Assembly: GCA_036346355.1 (NCBI GenBank)
Contig: CM070580.1
Location: 31,640,874-31,704,873, forward strand
Length of the DNA: 64,000 nt
Direction: 5' to 3'
Source of the DNA: Rhipidocladum racemiflorum
Lineage: Eukaryota > Streptophyta > Magnoliopsida > Poales > Poaceae
The notes under the pieces were generated by a model. That model was not told the DNA's origin. It saw nothing but the letters and a program-made list of their open reading frames with translations, and made no database searches. Position numbers and translations under genes: made by a program. This document shows, piece after piece, positions 44,540 to 56,199 of the stretch. Each line of letters starts with the position of its first letter. The first letter of the stretch is position 1.

Positions 44540-45908
44540 CTGGGCATAGGTACAGACTTTAGGATAACTGTGGTAAAAGATAACAAATGTGAGCTTGACG
44601 AGCGGCTGCAAAAGCAGAGAAATGTGACCTCATCATATATGGCTAGCCTAATTAGTCACTTGGTCATAGAGGATGTAACAGTTTCGCCAAAGCTGTCGAT
44701 GGCGAATGTGGTGAATATGGTGGGATATCCAGTTAGCTCTAGAAAAATATGGCGAGTTAAGATGATGTATGGCACATATGACGAGGCATACAGTCTTGTC
44801 CCGAGAATGCTTCGCCAGATTATTGAAGCAAATCCCGAGACATATATCAACAAGATAGACAAAGCGCACCCCCACGAAGGGACCAAACTATTTCATCTTG
44901 CATCGTGTGTTCTGGGCATTTCGACCGGCTAGAGAGGGTTTCAAGTATTGTCAGCATGTGTTGATGATGGATGGCACTTTCTTATCTAGGGAGTACAAGG
45001 GCACCATACTGATGACGGTCGTTGCCGATGCTAACGACCAGTTGCTCCCTTTGGCTTACGCAATCGTTAAAAGTGAGATCACATAGAGTTAGTTGTAGTT
45101 TCTAGCAAATGTGGAGTAGGCAGTTGTCCAAGACCAGCCAAAATGCATGCCTCATCATGAACTAAAATGTTGGGCTACTATCGGCGTTGAGCATCATGCA
45201 ATATTGGACACGACCACCGAACCAATGGAACGACGTGGTGAACCTTTGGTGCATAAGGCATCTTGTTGCAAACTTTTACACCAAGTTCCGCAATAAGGCG
45301 TTGATGAAGATATTGAAGAAGCTCTGTAGGCAATATAGAGAGTTCTAGACGAGAAAACCTCCAAGCATACAATGGAGTTGCAAGAAGCACAACCAATTGT
45401 AAATGAGGGTCTACAAGCAGGGAGGGGTGCCTCCAAGCAAGTGAAGAACTTCTCCTAATGAATACAGTTTTACATCTCTAAGCTGGAGAAATTGTCATGT
45501 CTCCATGACATTTACGGTGCAGGGTACGGAATAATGACTCTAAACATGTCAAAGGTTTACAATGGTATGCTAAAGGGTGTGCACTCCCTCCCAATCACTG
45601 CCATCGTGGAGGAGACTTGGAACCGAACCGTTCGATACTTCGTCAACATGGGAATAATTGGAAGGAAACACTCAGACGAGGGAAAGCAGTTCTCCAAACG
45701 CATACAGTCATACATGGACAAGAAAATAGAAAAGGCTTGCTCTCACATTGCTCGCACAATGAATGAAATCATGAGGAAGTCTGAAATCTGTCTAAGTGAC
45801 AAGTTCGTCGATAGCCACAACAAAGGGTATCGTAAACAAGTGTATACCGTTGGTGATGTAGTGACATGCATATGCAACAAGCCCAGACTCCTGCACAAGC
45901 TATGCTAA
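44540..45908 (+). pseudogene. MuDR/MULE-type transposase remnant
   Basis: Three conserved blocks occur in different frames. 44570-44890 encodes SYMASLISHLVIEDVTVSPK and YDEAYSLVPRMLRQIIEANP, the region before the catalytic domain. 44890-45086 encodes FWAFRPAREGFKYCQHVLMM, DGTFLSREYKGTILMTVVAD and ANDQLLPLAYAIV, the MULE DDE-domain start with its DGT motif. 45492-45908 encodes YNGMLKGVHSLPITAIVEET and a lysine-rich C-terminal part. The middle (45087-45480) is full of stops. A single coherent protein cannot be read, so it is a dead copy. A remnant of its own TIRs was not found. Confidence 0.85.
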
Positions 45909-45909
45909 C

Positions 45910-46440
45910 GTGTATATGTAGCGTGCGTTACTATCCAGTAGTCTTCACAACATGTACTAAGTAATGACTCTGCGCAGCATGTAGTACTTGCAATATGTCA
46001 ATGCACACCACTGTGGAATGAGAAGGCCTTACGCTGCTATGACCCTACCCTACGATGACAAGATCTGACGCTGTTATGATCATACTTTGCTAAGACAAGA
46101 CTCGATGTTGCTATAACCATACACTACAATGACACTATGCCTCGGTTGACACATCATCCCCATGTGCTGACAAATCACTGCTTTTCAAACGGACTTGACC
46201 ACACTTATTCATATACCGTCACATTCAATGTGCCTCACATCCGTCACCCACATCGAGATGGTCTATAAATTCATCGGCTAACAACCCATGAACCTCCAGG
46301 TTACTCCACCATCATGACAACACCCCACTCGACCTTATTCTTGAAATAAAGGAAGAGAAGGGATATAGATGAGTTAACTCCGCTGGTGTTGGGGATGTCG
46401 GCCTATGAGAAGATGCTTCGTAAGCATAAGTGGCTTGTCA
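45910..46440. other. No gene recognised between MULE and GRF-type remnants
   Basis: Contains repetitive CTACGATGACAAGATCTGACGC-like segments (46020-46150) interrupted by stops. Possibly decayed sequence of the same MULE. Confidence 0.45.
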
Positions 46441-46806
46441 AGAAGGTGGAAACCTAGCCCAATAGTTATTTCAAGGATGCACCTGTACCACTAGAGTTTC
46501 CACATCCGTGGTGTGACTGCGGTGATTCTGCATGGATAATTTAGTCCACACATCTGTGCACTACTGGCCCAGTGTACTTCACGTGCTCAAATATCCACGT
46601 AAGTGATTGTTGCGTCTTCATATTTTACATTGCATGTTGCTTTCTTAAGTATCACTAACATCATCTGCGAATGTTCCCAGGAGACACCTAGAATGCTACT
46701 TCTTTCTGTGGATTGATGGGCTTGAGAAATATGACAGGGCGTTCATCGAACGAAAATACATGTTGAACTATCCTAAACCGCCGGAGACCTTCACCCGCTG
46801 GAAATC
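46440..46806 (+). pseudogene. GRF-type zinc-finger gene remnant, interrupted by the gag-only LTR element
   Basis: The plus strand encodes VPLEFPHPWCDCGDSAW, a stop, then THLCTTGPVYFTCSNIH. A donor-like GTAAG (46600) and acceptor CAG (46680) follow, then LECYFFLWIDGLEKYDRAFI, ERKYMLNYPKPPETFTRW. The Cys pairs and FFLWIDG fit GRF-type zinc fingers, which are frequent in grass transposon-linked proteins. The LTR element enters right after TRWKS and the remnant continues at 52806 (about 52806-53030: SYTLKDKVKTERGKQGEV or an alternate frame). Not functional. Confidence 0.6.
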
Positions 46807-48974
46807 TGTCACGCCCGGTCTTCTCTCCCCGCCCGCCCGCTCACACTGCCGCTTTTCACACGGCCAGCGAGTTGCGCTGGCCGTTACCGGCACCACGCCG
46901 CCTCCTCCCTATAAAGAGCCCCACGGGACCCCTCTCCTCCGTGCCCTTCCCTCTCCCTCCCTCCGCTCTCCTCCCTCCCTAGCCGCCGCCTGTCGTCTTC
47001 CTCGGCTCGGCTGGCGTCCATCGCCTGTCGCCGCCCCGCCTCCCGAGGTCCCCTCCGGCTCCAGCCCGCCGCCACCTCCGCCTCGCCGCTTGCGCCGCGC
47101 TTGTGCCTTCCTCCCTCACCCGGCCGGCGAAGTCGCCGCATGCCACGCCCACAACTCGCCCGCGCTCAGGCCGTCGTCGCGCTATGCCGACGGATCAAGT
47201 GGACCCGCCACTGTCGACATTAAAAAAAAGGAGTTTTCAAAAATCCGAAATTGCTGCTGACGTCAGCATGACGCAGTAATTCGGTTTTTCTTTTTAAAAA
47301 TGATTTAAAAATTCTAGAAAATTCCAGAAAAATCCGTTTTATTTGTTTTTGAACTTCCAGGAGCCCGTTTTCGCCCGTTCGAACTCCGATTGGCTCCGTT
47401 CTTCTTCCTAAATTCTTTAGAAATCCCAAACTTCAGTTTAGAGCTAGTTTGAAGTTCAATTTGTGTTTATTTGTATTCGTTTGGTCTTTATTTGAATTTG
47501 GTTGTTTTTCGCGCGTAGATTACGGAGAGTCCGAGGAGTTCCCGAACGACGATTTCGAGCAGCAACTCGTCGATCCAGGCAAGTCACACTCCCTTGACCA
47601 TATTGCTCCCAGTTTTATGAACTTTTATGTTGAATTTAAATTATTGCATGCTTATTTATTATAAACATTAATTTCCGACCTAGTTTTAAATGATAGTTAA
47701 ATCCAATTCCGATATGCGACCTTTGACATTTGAATTCCGATTCCCTTGTAACCTTAGTAAAAATATGAGTTATGACTATGGTAATATTTAGACATTGCTT
47801 AGACATGCATAGAACTGAACTTAGGGAATTTTGGAGAACTTTATGCCAAAAGGATATCATGTTCAATTGGAAACTTATGGTGATCAATGTTAGTATTAAT
47901 ATGGAGATTAGTATGGTTAAAATGAAAATGACTTAGACCGGGCGAGAATTGGTTGGAAAGTGGTGAGGTCATGGTTCTGGGTTTGTGGAAAGTCTCGCCT
48001 AGTCAATTAAGGACCGGTCTGAGTTTCGCTGAATGTAAAGCCTAACCGTACTACCACGAGTCTGGAATGGGACAGACCTGGCTATCCTTATTAAATCATT
48101 TCATGGACAGTCATGCCATATGGTGGTAGTGGTGTGGTGAAAGCGAGATGCTGCCACTCTGGCGCAAGAGGGAGCTTCTGATTAGAGGGAGTCTTTCAGC
48201 GGTGAAACCTTAGCGGGCATGACTACATGTATGATTTATTAATGGGGCCTTGTCATATGTTTCTCTGTCGCTCACCAAAGGAAGTGTGTTGACATAAAAG
48301 AGAAATATTATGTCTTGTGGGTAAAGTTGTACAACCTCTGCAGAGTGTCAAACTAATCGATTAGCGCGCATGATTATGGGCATGCCGAGCAAGCCATTTT
48401 CAGACTAGACTTTGGTAAATTGAAACTTGGTTTCCAAAATGATGATTGGATGGAGGAGTCCATCATGGGAAAAACTTAGCCATTTCCGTGAGAGATTCTG
48501 AGTTAAAATGTATCGATTTAATTTTGGAATAAAGTATGCCTTTTAAAATTGATGAAAATATTATTAAAGCTGTTGCCTTATGCTCAAACAAACCATATTG
48601 CCATCCTTTGTATACTGTACATTTATATTGCATCTCTAGTGTGATTTCTTTGATGCGTATGTACTCACCCTTGCTTAATTTACCAATTCGGAGGAGGAGT
48701 ATCACGATGGTGAGGAACAATTTGGACTAGGCCGTGCTCTCGATTGCCTGTGGCATATTAATTGGGCTCTACCTATTTATCTTTATTTCACGCTTTCTTT
48801 TATTCGTTTATTTATTCGTTGGCACAACGCCATTTCATTTGTATCCTTGAATATTTATTATTAATAAAGAACGCTGGATATGCTATGGTTTCATTTCTAC
48901 TGTGTGTACTAGCATTTCCTAGACTAGTACAGAATACACAGAGGATTTCGGAGGTGTTATTCCGGGGTCCGACA
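46807..48974 (+). repeat. 5' LTR of the gag-only retrotransposon
   Basis: 2168 bp, TG...CA ends. A TATA box, TATAAAG, is at 46910-46916. Frames at 46760-47260 are GC-rich leader sequence, not a gene. Confidence 0.95.
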
Positions 48975-48978
48975 GTGA

Positions 48979-48990
48979 TGGTATCAGAGC
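48979..48990 (+). promoter_or_regulatory. Primer-binding site, initiator Met-tRNA
   Basis: TGGTATCAGAGC, four bases after the 5' LTR end, is the standard minus-strand priming site of many plant gypsy and copia elements. Confidence 0.92.
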
Positions 48991-49431
48991 CATATCGACT
49001 GTAGGAGTGGCCTTAGTCAGAATGGTTTAACCTTAAGGACTTATTTTGAAATAAAAATAATTTTTCTTTTGTATAAGTTCCACTCTCATCTTATGCTATC
49101 TTGTCCTTATCTAAACTCTTATTTAAATATTTTATCTACTTCACCCCCACTCTCAAAATATTAGACGGAGCTTCCAGCAAAGTGATGGATTACAAGTGTC
49201 TCGCGAAAACATGGCGACCCGTTCTGTACCTGAAGATCAGGAATGTCAACATCAGAAAGAATACCCAATTAAGGTCTAGAGATAGCTATCCATTTTTAGT
49301 AGACGGTGATTGTGAGCTGTTCTTTTCCTCTTTTGTTAAAAAGTTGTTGGAGTTTATTGCTTCTTTGTGTGCGAAATCCTTCCCCTTTGTTCCCAGTCTT
49401 CTCCTTCCTAAACCTTGTTCCCAACCGTCAG

Positions 49432-50532
49432 ATGGTGAACACTCGTAGCAACGCCAGCAGTCCACCTCCACCCGGTCTGCCACCTCCTCCTGTAGATGGA
49501 CCCAACTGGCAGCAAATGTTGGACAATCAGAACCAACTCATCCAACTCCTAGCTCAGTCCATCAACAATAATCAGACCGCTCAAGCTACTCAACAAGCTC
49601 ATGCACCTCCTCAGTCCAGACTGTCAGAATTTATGAGAATGAGACCTCCAACCTTCTCCAGCAGCACCGAGCCATTGGACGCCGATGATTGGCTCAGAAC
49701 TATTGAGAAGAAGCTGGACATCCTTCAATGCAGTGACCGAGAGCGAGTCCTATTCGCTTCTCATCAGCTGAGTGGACCCGCTGCAGAGTGGTGGGACAAC
49801 TTCCGTATCACCCACCAGAACACCCAAGCCATCATCTGGGATGAGTTCGTGGTAGCTTTCCGTAGAGCTCACATTCCATCTGGCTTGATCGCATTAAAGA
49901 AGAAAGAATTCCGCAGTCTACGCCAAAGAGGTCATACGGTGACGGAGTATCTACACAAGTTCAACCAGCTAGCACGCTACGCACCAGAAGATGTGACCAC
50001 AGATGAAGCCAAGCAGGAGAGATTCCTAGATGGACTCAATGACGACTTGTCAATTCAACTGATCTCCCATGACTACTCTGACTTCGAGCAATTGGTCAAT
50101 AAGGCACTTCGCCAGGAAGGCAAGCACTTGGAAATGGAGAACCGCAAGCGAAGAATGACTACCCAACGGTTCAATTCTGGAGCTTTCCCCAGAACTCGGA
50201 TAGATCCATCATCGTCCCCCAAGTTTGAGCTGACAGAAGTAACCAAGAAGCCAGTAATGGTGAACCATCCCAACAGCCTGGCAATCAAAAAAATAGATCA
50301 GGGAGGGCCAACACAGCAAAATTCAAAACCCCAGTCCAAAGTCACATGTTACGAGTGCCATGGAATTGGACACTTCGCCAGAAATTGCTCCAAGAAGCAG
50401 CAGAATGCAAGTCCAAGTGTGAACAACTCCGAAGCTTTCCGCAATGCAGTAAGGAAGCCACAGATCTATGGCAAAGGACTCCTGAACAATATCAAAGCTC
50501 AAGACTCGCAGCATGGTACGTTTGAGAAATAA
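49432..50532 (+). CDS. Retrotransposon Gag polyprotein with CCHC zinc knuckle
   Basis: 366 residues from the ATG at 49432 (MVNTRSNASSPPPPGLPPPP); an earlier in-frame ATG at 49306 adds 42 hydrophobic residues not typical of Gag. Order: Pro/Gln-rich N-terminus to about residue 60; the retrotrans_gag core (about 75-225) with RPPTFSSSTEPLDADDWLRT, HQLSGPAAEWWDNF, WDEFVVAFRRAHIPSG and ERFLDGLNDDLSIQL; a basic linker; and one zinc knuckle CYECHGIGHFARNC (about 305-318). Gag packages the element RNA into virus-like particles in the cytoplasm. The frame is intact and ends at TAA 50530-50532, with no pol downstream. The intact frame suggests recent activity or selection on Gag. Confidence 0.95.
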   Translation: MVNTRSNASSPPPPGLPPPPVDGPNWQQMLDNQNQLIQLLAQSINNNQTAQATQQAHAPPQSRLSEFMRMRPPTFSSSTEPLDADDWLRTIEKKLDILQCSDRERVLFASHQLSGPAAEWWDNFRITHQNTQAIIWDEFVVAFRRAHIPSGLIALKKKEFRSLRQRGHTVTEYLHKFNQLARYAPEDVTTDEAKQERFLDGLNDDLSIQLISHDYSDFEQLVNKALRQEGKHLEMENRKRRMTTQRFNSGAFPRTRIDPSSSPKFELTEVTKKPVMVNHPNSLAIKKIDQGGPTQQNSKPQSKVTCYECHGIGHFARNCSKKQQNASPSVNNSEAFRNAVRKPQIYGKGLLNNIKAQDSQHGTFEK

Positions 50533-50596
50533 ATTGAAGGATCTATAACCTATTCTCTTGTCAGCCTTTTCGAATCTCGGGGTCGAGATTCTTTTT

Positions 50597-50610
50597 AAGG
50601 GGGATAGATT
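50597..50610 (+). promoter_or_regulatory. Polypurine tract
   Basis: AAGGGGGATAGATT, immediately before the 3' LTR, is the expected plus-strand priming site. Confidence 0.75.
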
Positions 50611-52800
50611 TGTCACGCCCGGTCTTCTCTCCCCGCTCGCACCCGCCTGGCTCAGCTTTTCACACGACCCGGCCCCGCGAGTTGCGCGGTTACTGCCGGC
50701 ACCACGCCGCCTCCTCCCTATAAAGAGCCCCCACGGGACCCCTCTCCTCCGTGCCCTTCCCTCTCCCTCCCTCCGCTCTCCTCCCTCCCCGGTAGCCGCC
50801 CGCCATGCCGTCTTCCTCGGCTCCGCGTCGCCCTGCCTGTCGCCGCCGCCCGCCTCCTAGGTCCCCTCCGGCTCCGCCGAGCCCGCCGCCACTCCGCCTC
50901 GCGCTGCCGCCCGCCAGGTCTTGCCGCCCTTCCTCCTCGCCCGTGGCCGTGAGTCGCCGCATACACGCTCGCTCATTCGCCGGCTGCAAGTCGTCGCTTA
51001 TGCGCCACGGATCAAGTGGACCGACCCACTGTCGACATTAAAAAAAAGGAGTTTTCAAAAATCCGAAATTTCTGCTGACGTCGACAAGATGACGCATAAT
51101 TCGGTTTTCCTGTTTAAAAATGATTTAAAAATTCCGAAAATTCCAGAAAAACCCGTTTTATTTGTTTTTAAACTTCCGGGAGCCCGTTTTCGCCCGTTCG
51201 AACTCCGATTGGCTCCGTTCTTCTTCCTAAATTCATTAGAAATCCCAAACTTCAGTTTAGAGCTAGTTTGAAGTTCAATTTGTGTTTATTTGTATTCGTT
51301 TGGTCTTTATTTGAATTTGGTTGTTTTTCGCGCGTAGATTACGGAGAGTCCGAGGAATTCCCGAACGACGATTTCGAGCAGCAACTCGTCGAACCAGGCA
51401 AGTCACACTTCCTTGACCATATTGCTCCCAGTTTATGAACTTGTATGTTGAATTTAAATTATTGCATGCTTATTTATCATATACATTAATTTACGACCTA
51501 GTTTTAAATGATAGTTAAATCCAATTCCGATATGCGACCTTTGACATTTGAATTCCGATTCCCTTGTAACCTTAGTAAAAATATGAATTATGATTATGGT
51601 AATATTTAGACATTGCTTAGACATGCATAGAATCGAACTTAGGAATTTTGGGGAACTTTATGCCAAAATGATATCATGTTCAATTGGAAACTTATGGTGA
51701 TCAATGTTAGTATTAATATGGAGATTAGTATGGTTAAAATGAAAATGACTTAGGCCAAGGCGAATTGGTTGGAAAGTGGTGAGGTCATGGTTGCTGGTTT
51801 GTGGAAAGTCTCGCCTAGTCAATTAAGGACCGGTCTGAGTTTCAATGAATGTAAAGCCTAACCGCACTACCACGAAGTGCGGAATGGGACAGACACTGGC
51901 TATCCTTATTAAATCATTTCATGGACAGTCATGCCATATGGTGGTAGTGGTGTGGTGAAAGCGAGATCTTTGCCACTCTGGCGCAAGAGGGGCTTCGATT
52001 AGAGGGAGTCTTTCAGCGGTGAAACCTTAGCGGGCATGACTACATGTATGATTTATTAATGGGGCCTTGTCATATGTTTCTCTGTCGCTCACCAAAGGAA
52101 GTGTGTTGACATAAAAGAGAAATATTATGTCTTGTGGGTAAAGTTGTACAACCTCTGCAGAGTGTCAAACTAATCGATTAGCCGCGCCCGCGGTTATGGG
52201 CATGCCGAGCAAGCCATTTTCAGACTAGACTTTGGTAAATTGAAACTTGGTTTCCAAAATGATGATTGGATGGAGGGAGTCCATCATGGGAAAAACTTAG
52301 CCATTTCCAGGAGAGATTCCTGAGTTAAAATGTATCGATTTAATTTTGGAATAAAGTATGCCTTTTAAAATTGATGAAAATATTATTAAACTGTTGCCTT
52401 ATGCTCAAACAAACCATATTGCCATCCTTTGTATACCTGTACATTTATATTGCATCTCTAGTGTGATTTCTTGATGCGTATGTACTCACCCTTGCTTAAT
52501 TTACCAATTCGGAGGAGGAGTATCACGATGGTGAGGAACAATTTGGACTAGGCCGTGCCTCATCGATTGCCTGTGGCATATTAATTGGGCTCTACCTATT
52601 TATCTTTATTTCCGCTGCTTTCTTTTATTCGTTTATTTATTCGTTGGCCTGCGCGCCATTTCATTTGTATCCTTGAATATTTATTATTAATAAAGAACGC
52701 TGGATATGCTATGGTTTCATTTCTACTGTGTGTACTAGCATTTCCTGGACTAGTACAGAATACACAGAGGATTTCGGAGGTGTTATTCCGGGGTCCGACA
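50611..52800 (+). repeat. 3' LTR of the gag-only retrotransposon
   Basis: 2190 bp, TG...CA ends, TATAAAG at 50719-50725. Nearly identical to the 5' LTR from about 51040 onward; the first 430 bp differ by several small GC-rich indels. Confidence 0.95.
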
Positions 52801-52805
52801 AAATC

Positions 52806-54101
52806 TTACACCCTAAAGGACAAGGTAAAGACCGAGAGAGGGAAACAAGGGGAAGTCACCAATGGTCCCCCGATGTCGCTGCTCAAGGTGAGGTTATGTC
52901 CAACTGGGACAAGCCTAAGCTAGATCCATAAGATGAGTATTGGGTGGATTGGTACAAGCCTAATTGGAAGAAGGCCAAGGTCCACCATATCAGGCTCTAC
53001 AGGGGAAAGGCACCAATGAACTCTAACACATAGGATGTATGACCTCAAGTCTAACTTCTTTTTTCATCTCTCCAGTGTTTTCTATTCCCAAAGGCGCATT
53101 TGTATCTTAGATGGAGTTCGCGTTCATGGTTCGTGAATATTGCCATTTGTTCCATAGTAGCAACGAGGTGAACACATGCACGCCATGTAATTCACACCTT
53201 TACTATGAACTACCATATCGGGTTTCAAATTGTGTATTCAAACTAAAAACTTCACTCAACCTCCCAACTTTTATAGTTAAATCTATAACCACTAACTCAT
53301 AAAAATATCACGCTGCAGTCACCTAACACGCTTCTCTACCGATTCAGAAAGGCTTTACTTTTCGCAATGAATTGATCGCATGCAATAGCTTATGGTATAC
53401 TTCGGTGAAAAATACATATTAGTCCAACTTAACACCTAGGACATCCATTAGCTAATTTATTATACGTATTCTCTCTTAAGCCATGCCGATTAAATTATTG
53501 CATTTTCTCAGACAACTCCTTTTGCAACTAGCTGAGGGGGTTTACTGCCGCTCTACCCTACCACGGCATGCCTCCTCCTCCCATGGTCTCTCGTATGCTT
53601 CTGCAGTCCGTTTACCTATCATGGCGACGTTCGCCTGCCAAGCTATACTAACACTGCAAGAGACACAAATCACATGTCACACGTTCTCCATTGATCAAAG
53701 AAATCAGTTCTGCAAATGTATTGGGATGGAGAAATATTTTAAAGAAAAAAAAATTATAGGGGGCGTTTTGTACGACTTCGCGAATGTCTGGCAGAATAGC
53801 TCAAGAAAACTCGCTCCTTTTGGCCACGAGTTCTCCGTCCCATTTAATTTCTCCCGCGAAACGAAACATGTAGCTGGCAACTCCCACCGTCCCCGAGAGC
53901 CCCCACCTTGTCGGTTTTTCCTGCCTTCCAGCGACGAAAAATCCAGGGAGATCACGCCTGGCCCAATCACCACGCCCCGCGGCCCCGCCTTATCCTCCCC
54001 GCGCCGCCAACCGCCAAAACCATCTCGCTCTGCTTCGTCACACTTCCCTCAAGTTTACTTACAGCTTCCCAAGAGAGGCACAAGGGCTCCAGCTCTCGGC
54101 C
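52806..54101. other. Flank between the retrotransposon and the mTERF gene
   Basis: 52806-53030 continues the interrupted GRF-type remnant (DEYWVDWYKPNWKKAKVHHI readable near 52935). 53040-53900 has no recognised gene. 53900-54101 is GC-richer and probably promoter and 5' UTR of the mTERF gene. Confidence 0.55.
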
Positions 54102-55001
54102 ATGGAGGAGGTCCTGCTGCGCCATGCCAGCCACGGCCGCCTCCCGCGACCGGCCGCGCCGCGGCGCCTCCGCGTCGTCGCCGTCGCTCTGCGCACCAGG
54201 CCGACCAGCCTCGCCGTCACGGGCTTGCCGCCCGCCACGGCGCCGGCGCCGGTCCTGGAGCCCGTGCTACCGTCGCCGCCTGTGGCCGCGGACGCCGCGG
54301 CGGTCCTGCTTGCCGCCGGCGTGCCGCCGGAGGACCTCCGGCGCGCGGCGGGGATGTGCCCGGAGCTGCTGTCCGTGCCCGTGGAGACCATCACGGCCGC
54401 GCTGCGGTTCCTCACGGAGGAGGCCCGGGTGCCCGAGGAGGACCTCCCGCGGGTGCTGCGGCGGCGCCCGCGCCTGCTCGTGTCCCCCGTGGCGGCCCGG
54501 CTCCGGCCGACGCTCTACTTCCTCCGGGCGCTCGGCGTCCCCGACCTGCCTCGCCGCGCCGACCTGCTCTCGTTCTCCGTGGAGGACAAGCTGCTCCCGC
54601 GGATCGAGTTCCTCGAGTCGCTCGGCCTCCCCTCCCGCGCCGCGCGCTCCATGGCGCGACGCTTCCCGGCGCTCTTCTACTACGGAATCGACGGCAACAT
54701 GCGCCCCAAGGCGGAGTACCTCCTGGGCGCCATGACCCGGGACGCCGACGAGCTCTTCCATTTCCCGGAGTACTTCTCCTACGCTCTCGCCACGCGCATC
54801 GCGCCGCGCCACGAAGCCTGCGCCGCGCGCGGCGTGAGGATGCCGTTGCCCGCCATGCTCCGCCCCGGGGAGGCCAAGTTCGGGGCCAGCCTCGCTGGAT
54901 GCGTCGGGTCCACGCCGCCTCGGAGGCGTTCGCCGCTGTGGCACGCCTACTGGGTGGACGGCGCCGGCGCCGGCGCTGCGGAAGAGAAGGCAATGGTGTG
55001 A
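54102..55001 (+). CDS. mTERF-domain protein, probably organellar (plastid-type transcription termination factor family)
   Basis: Intronless gene of 299 residues, start at MEEVLLRHASHGRLP, stop TGA 54999-55001. The N-terminal 35-40 residues are Arg/Ala-rich with almost no acidic residues, fitting an organelle transit peptide. The rest shows repeated helical mTERF motifs: AADAAAVLLAAGVPPEDLRR, MCPELLSVPVETITAALRFL, LPRVLRRRPRLLVSPVAARL, RPTLYFLRALGVPDLPRRAD, DKLLPRIEFLESLGLPSRAA and MARRFPALFYYGIDGNMRPK. mTERF proteins bind nucleic acid in plastids or mitochondria and affect transcription, termination or intron splicing. The short length resembles the small plastid members; which orthologue it is cannot be decided here. 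A 523-residue frame over the same DNA (53483-55054) is a GC-driven shadow. Confidence 0.93.
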   Translation: MEEVLLRHASHGRLPRPAAPRRLRVVAVALRTRPTSLAVTGLPPATAPAPVLEPVLPSPPVAADAAAVLLAAGVPPEDLRRAAGMCPELLSVPVETITAALRFLTEEARVPEEDLPRVLRRRPRLLVSPVAARLRPTLYFLRALGVPDLPRRADLLSFSVEDKLLPRIEFLESLGLPSRAARSMARRFPALFYYGIDGNMRPKAEYLLGAMTRDADELFHFPEYFSYALATRIAPRHEACAARGVRMPLPAMLRPGEAKFGASLAGCVGSTPPRRRSPLWHAYWVDGAGAGAAEEKAMV

Positions 55002-55790
55002 CGCGACGCGAGAGAGGCAGGCAATCTACTGGCATGTGCATTAGTAGTACTTAGTGGACGTTCTTGGCTGTGTAAGCTTTACATGTGATTTGTAAGTAAC
55101 ATACCATCTGGTTGGTTTCTTGTGTTAATCAATCATCAAGGGAAGGTCTTATACTTCATACTTTTGGCTCATAGCCTCATATCATACTATCACACCCATT
55201 GATCACCATTACATTCTGAAGATAAACAAGGCTAGAACTACTTACAGAACAGGGCAGGTTCATATTCGAAAGAGAAAAAAGAGGTTTGATTTTATAAGGC
55301 CACTGGCCACATCGTACATTCATATGCCAAATGAACAGCTTAGCCACAGCTTCAGAACAACATGCATAGATATGATGTGATGCCTTCATTGGGTTTCCAT
55401 TGATCAATCGATGTTAATAAACTCAGTAGATTCGACACCTTTCTGTGAAACAAAGATTACGATGATCATCAGCTGTGCATTTCTTCTTCTAGCACAAGAA
55501 AATGCTGTGAAATGTCACTGATCTTGGCAAGTTCTATCCGAAAAGCCGCAAGCTCATTTGCACCAGGTCAATTCAGAATAACCGAATCAGCTCAACGTAC
55601 TTGATGGGATCATTGGTAATCAGGTCAAGAGGCTGTTGAAGTGCAGTAGAGGAAGGCGACGAAACTAGAAGAGTCCATCCATGGACAGGGACAGGTTGTT
55701 GGTGATTCTAGGATGGGAGGATGACTACTGATTCGACAAGCCGCGCAAGGCGCGCCAGGATGCGCAACACTTCAAGGTTTTTTTTTTTTT
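55002..55790. other. mTERF 3' flank
   Basis: No second gene recognised. A poly-T run sits at about 55779-55797, at the start of the repeat copy that follows. Confidence 0.5.
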
Positions 55791-55794
55791 TTTT

Positions 55795-56135
55795 TTTGCA
55801 AAAGCGGTATGATTATGTTCGGACGCAATTTTTTGGAACCGCGAGGATCCGATTGCAAAAAGGCTCGGTCCAGACTGAGTCTCAAATTTGCGAAATCAGG
55901 AGGTTCTTGTCGTCAAAAACCGGCGGAAGGACTTGATTGTAATTTAGTATTTCTTTTAGGTCCTTTCAGGAAGGAGTTGCGAATTTATGGAACTGAAAGG
56001 TTCTTTTTGAAAAGAAAATAGTGGGAGGACATAAACATAATTACAGAATTGCTTAGGGCCTTTTCGTGGAGGCTGACACGTGTGCATGATGGGAGAGCTA
56101 GAACTCCCCCATCTTTAGTACATGTAATAATATTT
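55795..56135 (+). repeat. Dispersed repeat family copy 1
   Basis: Aligns along its length with 57930-58209 plus 59111-59180. Shared segments include GAACCGCGAGGAT, TGCAAAAAGGCTCG, GAAAGTTCTTTTTGAAAAGA or its variant, GACACGTGTGCA / GATACGTGTGCA and ATCTTTAGTACATGTA. Class and ends are not determined. Confidence 0.8.
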
Positions 56136-56199
56136 ATTCCTTTACCATCGTCTTTGTACATACTAGCTGCTTACTTGTGGCGGCACACCACGCAAATGC

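Larger units (their letters stand above)
46807..52800 (+). mobile_element. Gag-only (non-autonomous) gypsy-type LTR retrotransposon, complete
   Basis: LTRs at 46807-48974 and 50611-52800 both begin TGTCACGCCCGG and end GGTCCGACA. AAATC is duplicated at 46802-46806 and 52801-52805. The primer-binding site TGGTATCAGAGC (48979-48990) is complementary to initiator Met-tRNA. A purine-rich AAGGGGGATAG precedes the 3' LTR. The internal region of only 1636 bp encodes gag and no protease, reverse transcriptase or integrase, so movement would need enzymes from another element. The LTRs are highly similar but differ by many small indels, mostly in their GC-rich first 400 bp. Confidence 0.96.

Noticed and set aside
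50558..51271. Open frames in the 3' LTR
   Set aside because: LTR leader sequence; the equivalent 5' LTR frames are broken differently.
54267..55041. Minus-strand frames of 209-225 residues
   Set aside because: Antisense shadows of the GC-rich mTERF coding sequence with no domain.
53483..55054. 523-residue open frame overlapping the mTERF gene
   Set aside because: It runs in another frame of the GC-rich mTERF gene; the protein is low-complexity Arg/Ala/Pro, while the 54102-55001 frame has clear mTERF motifs.
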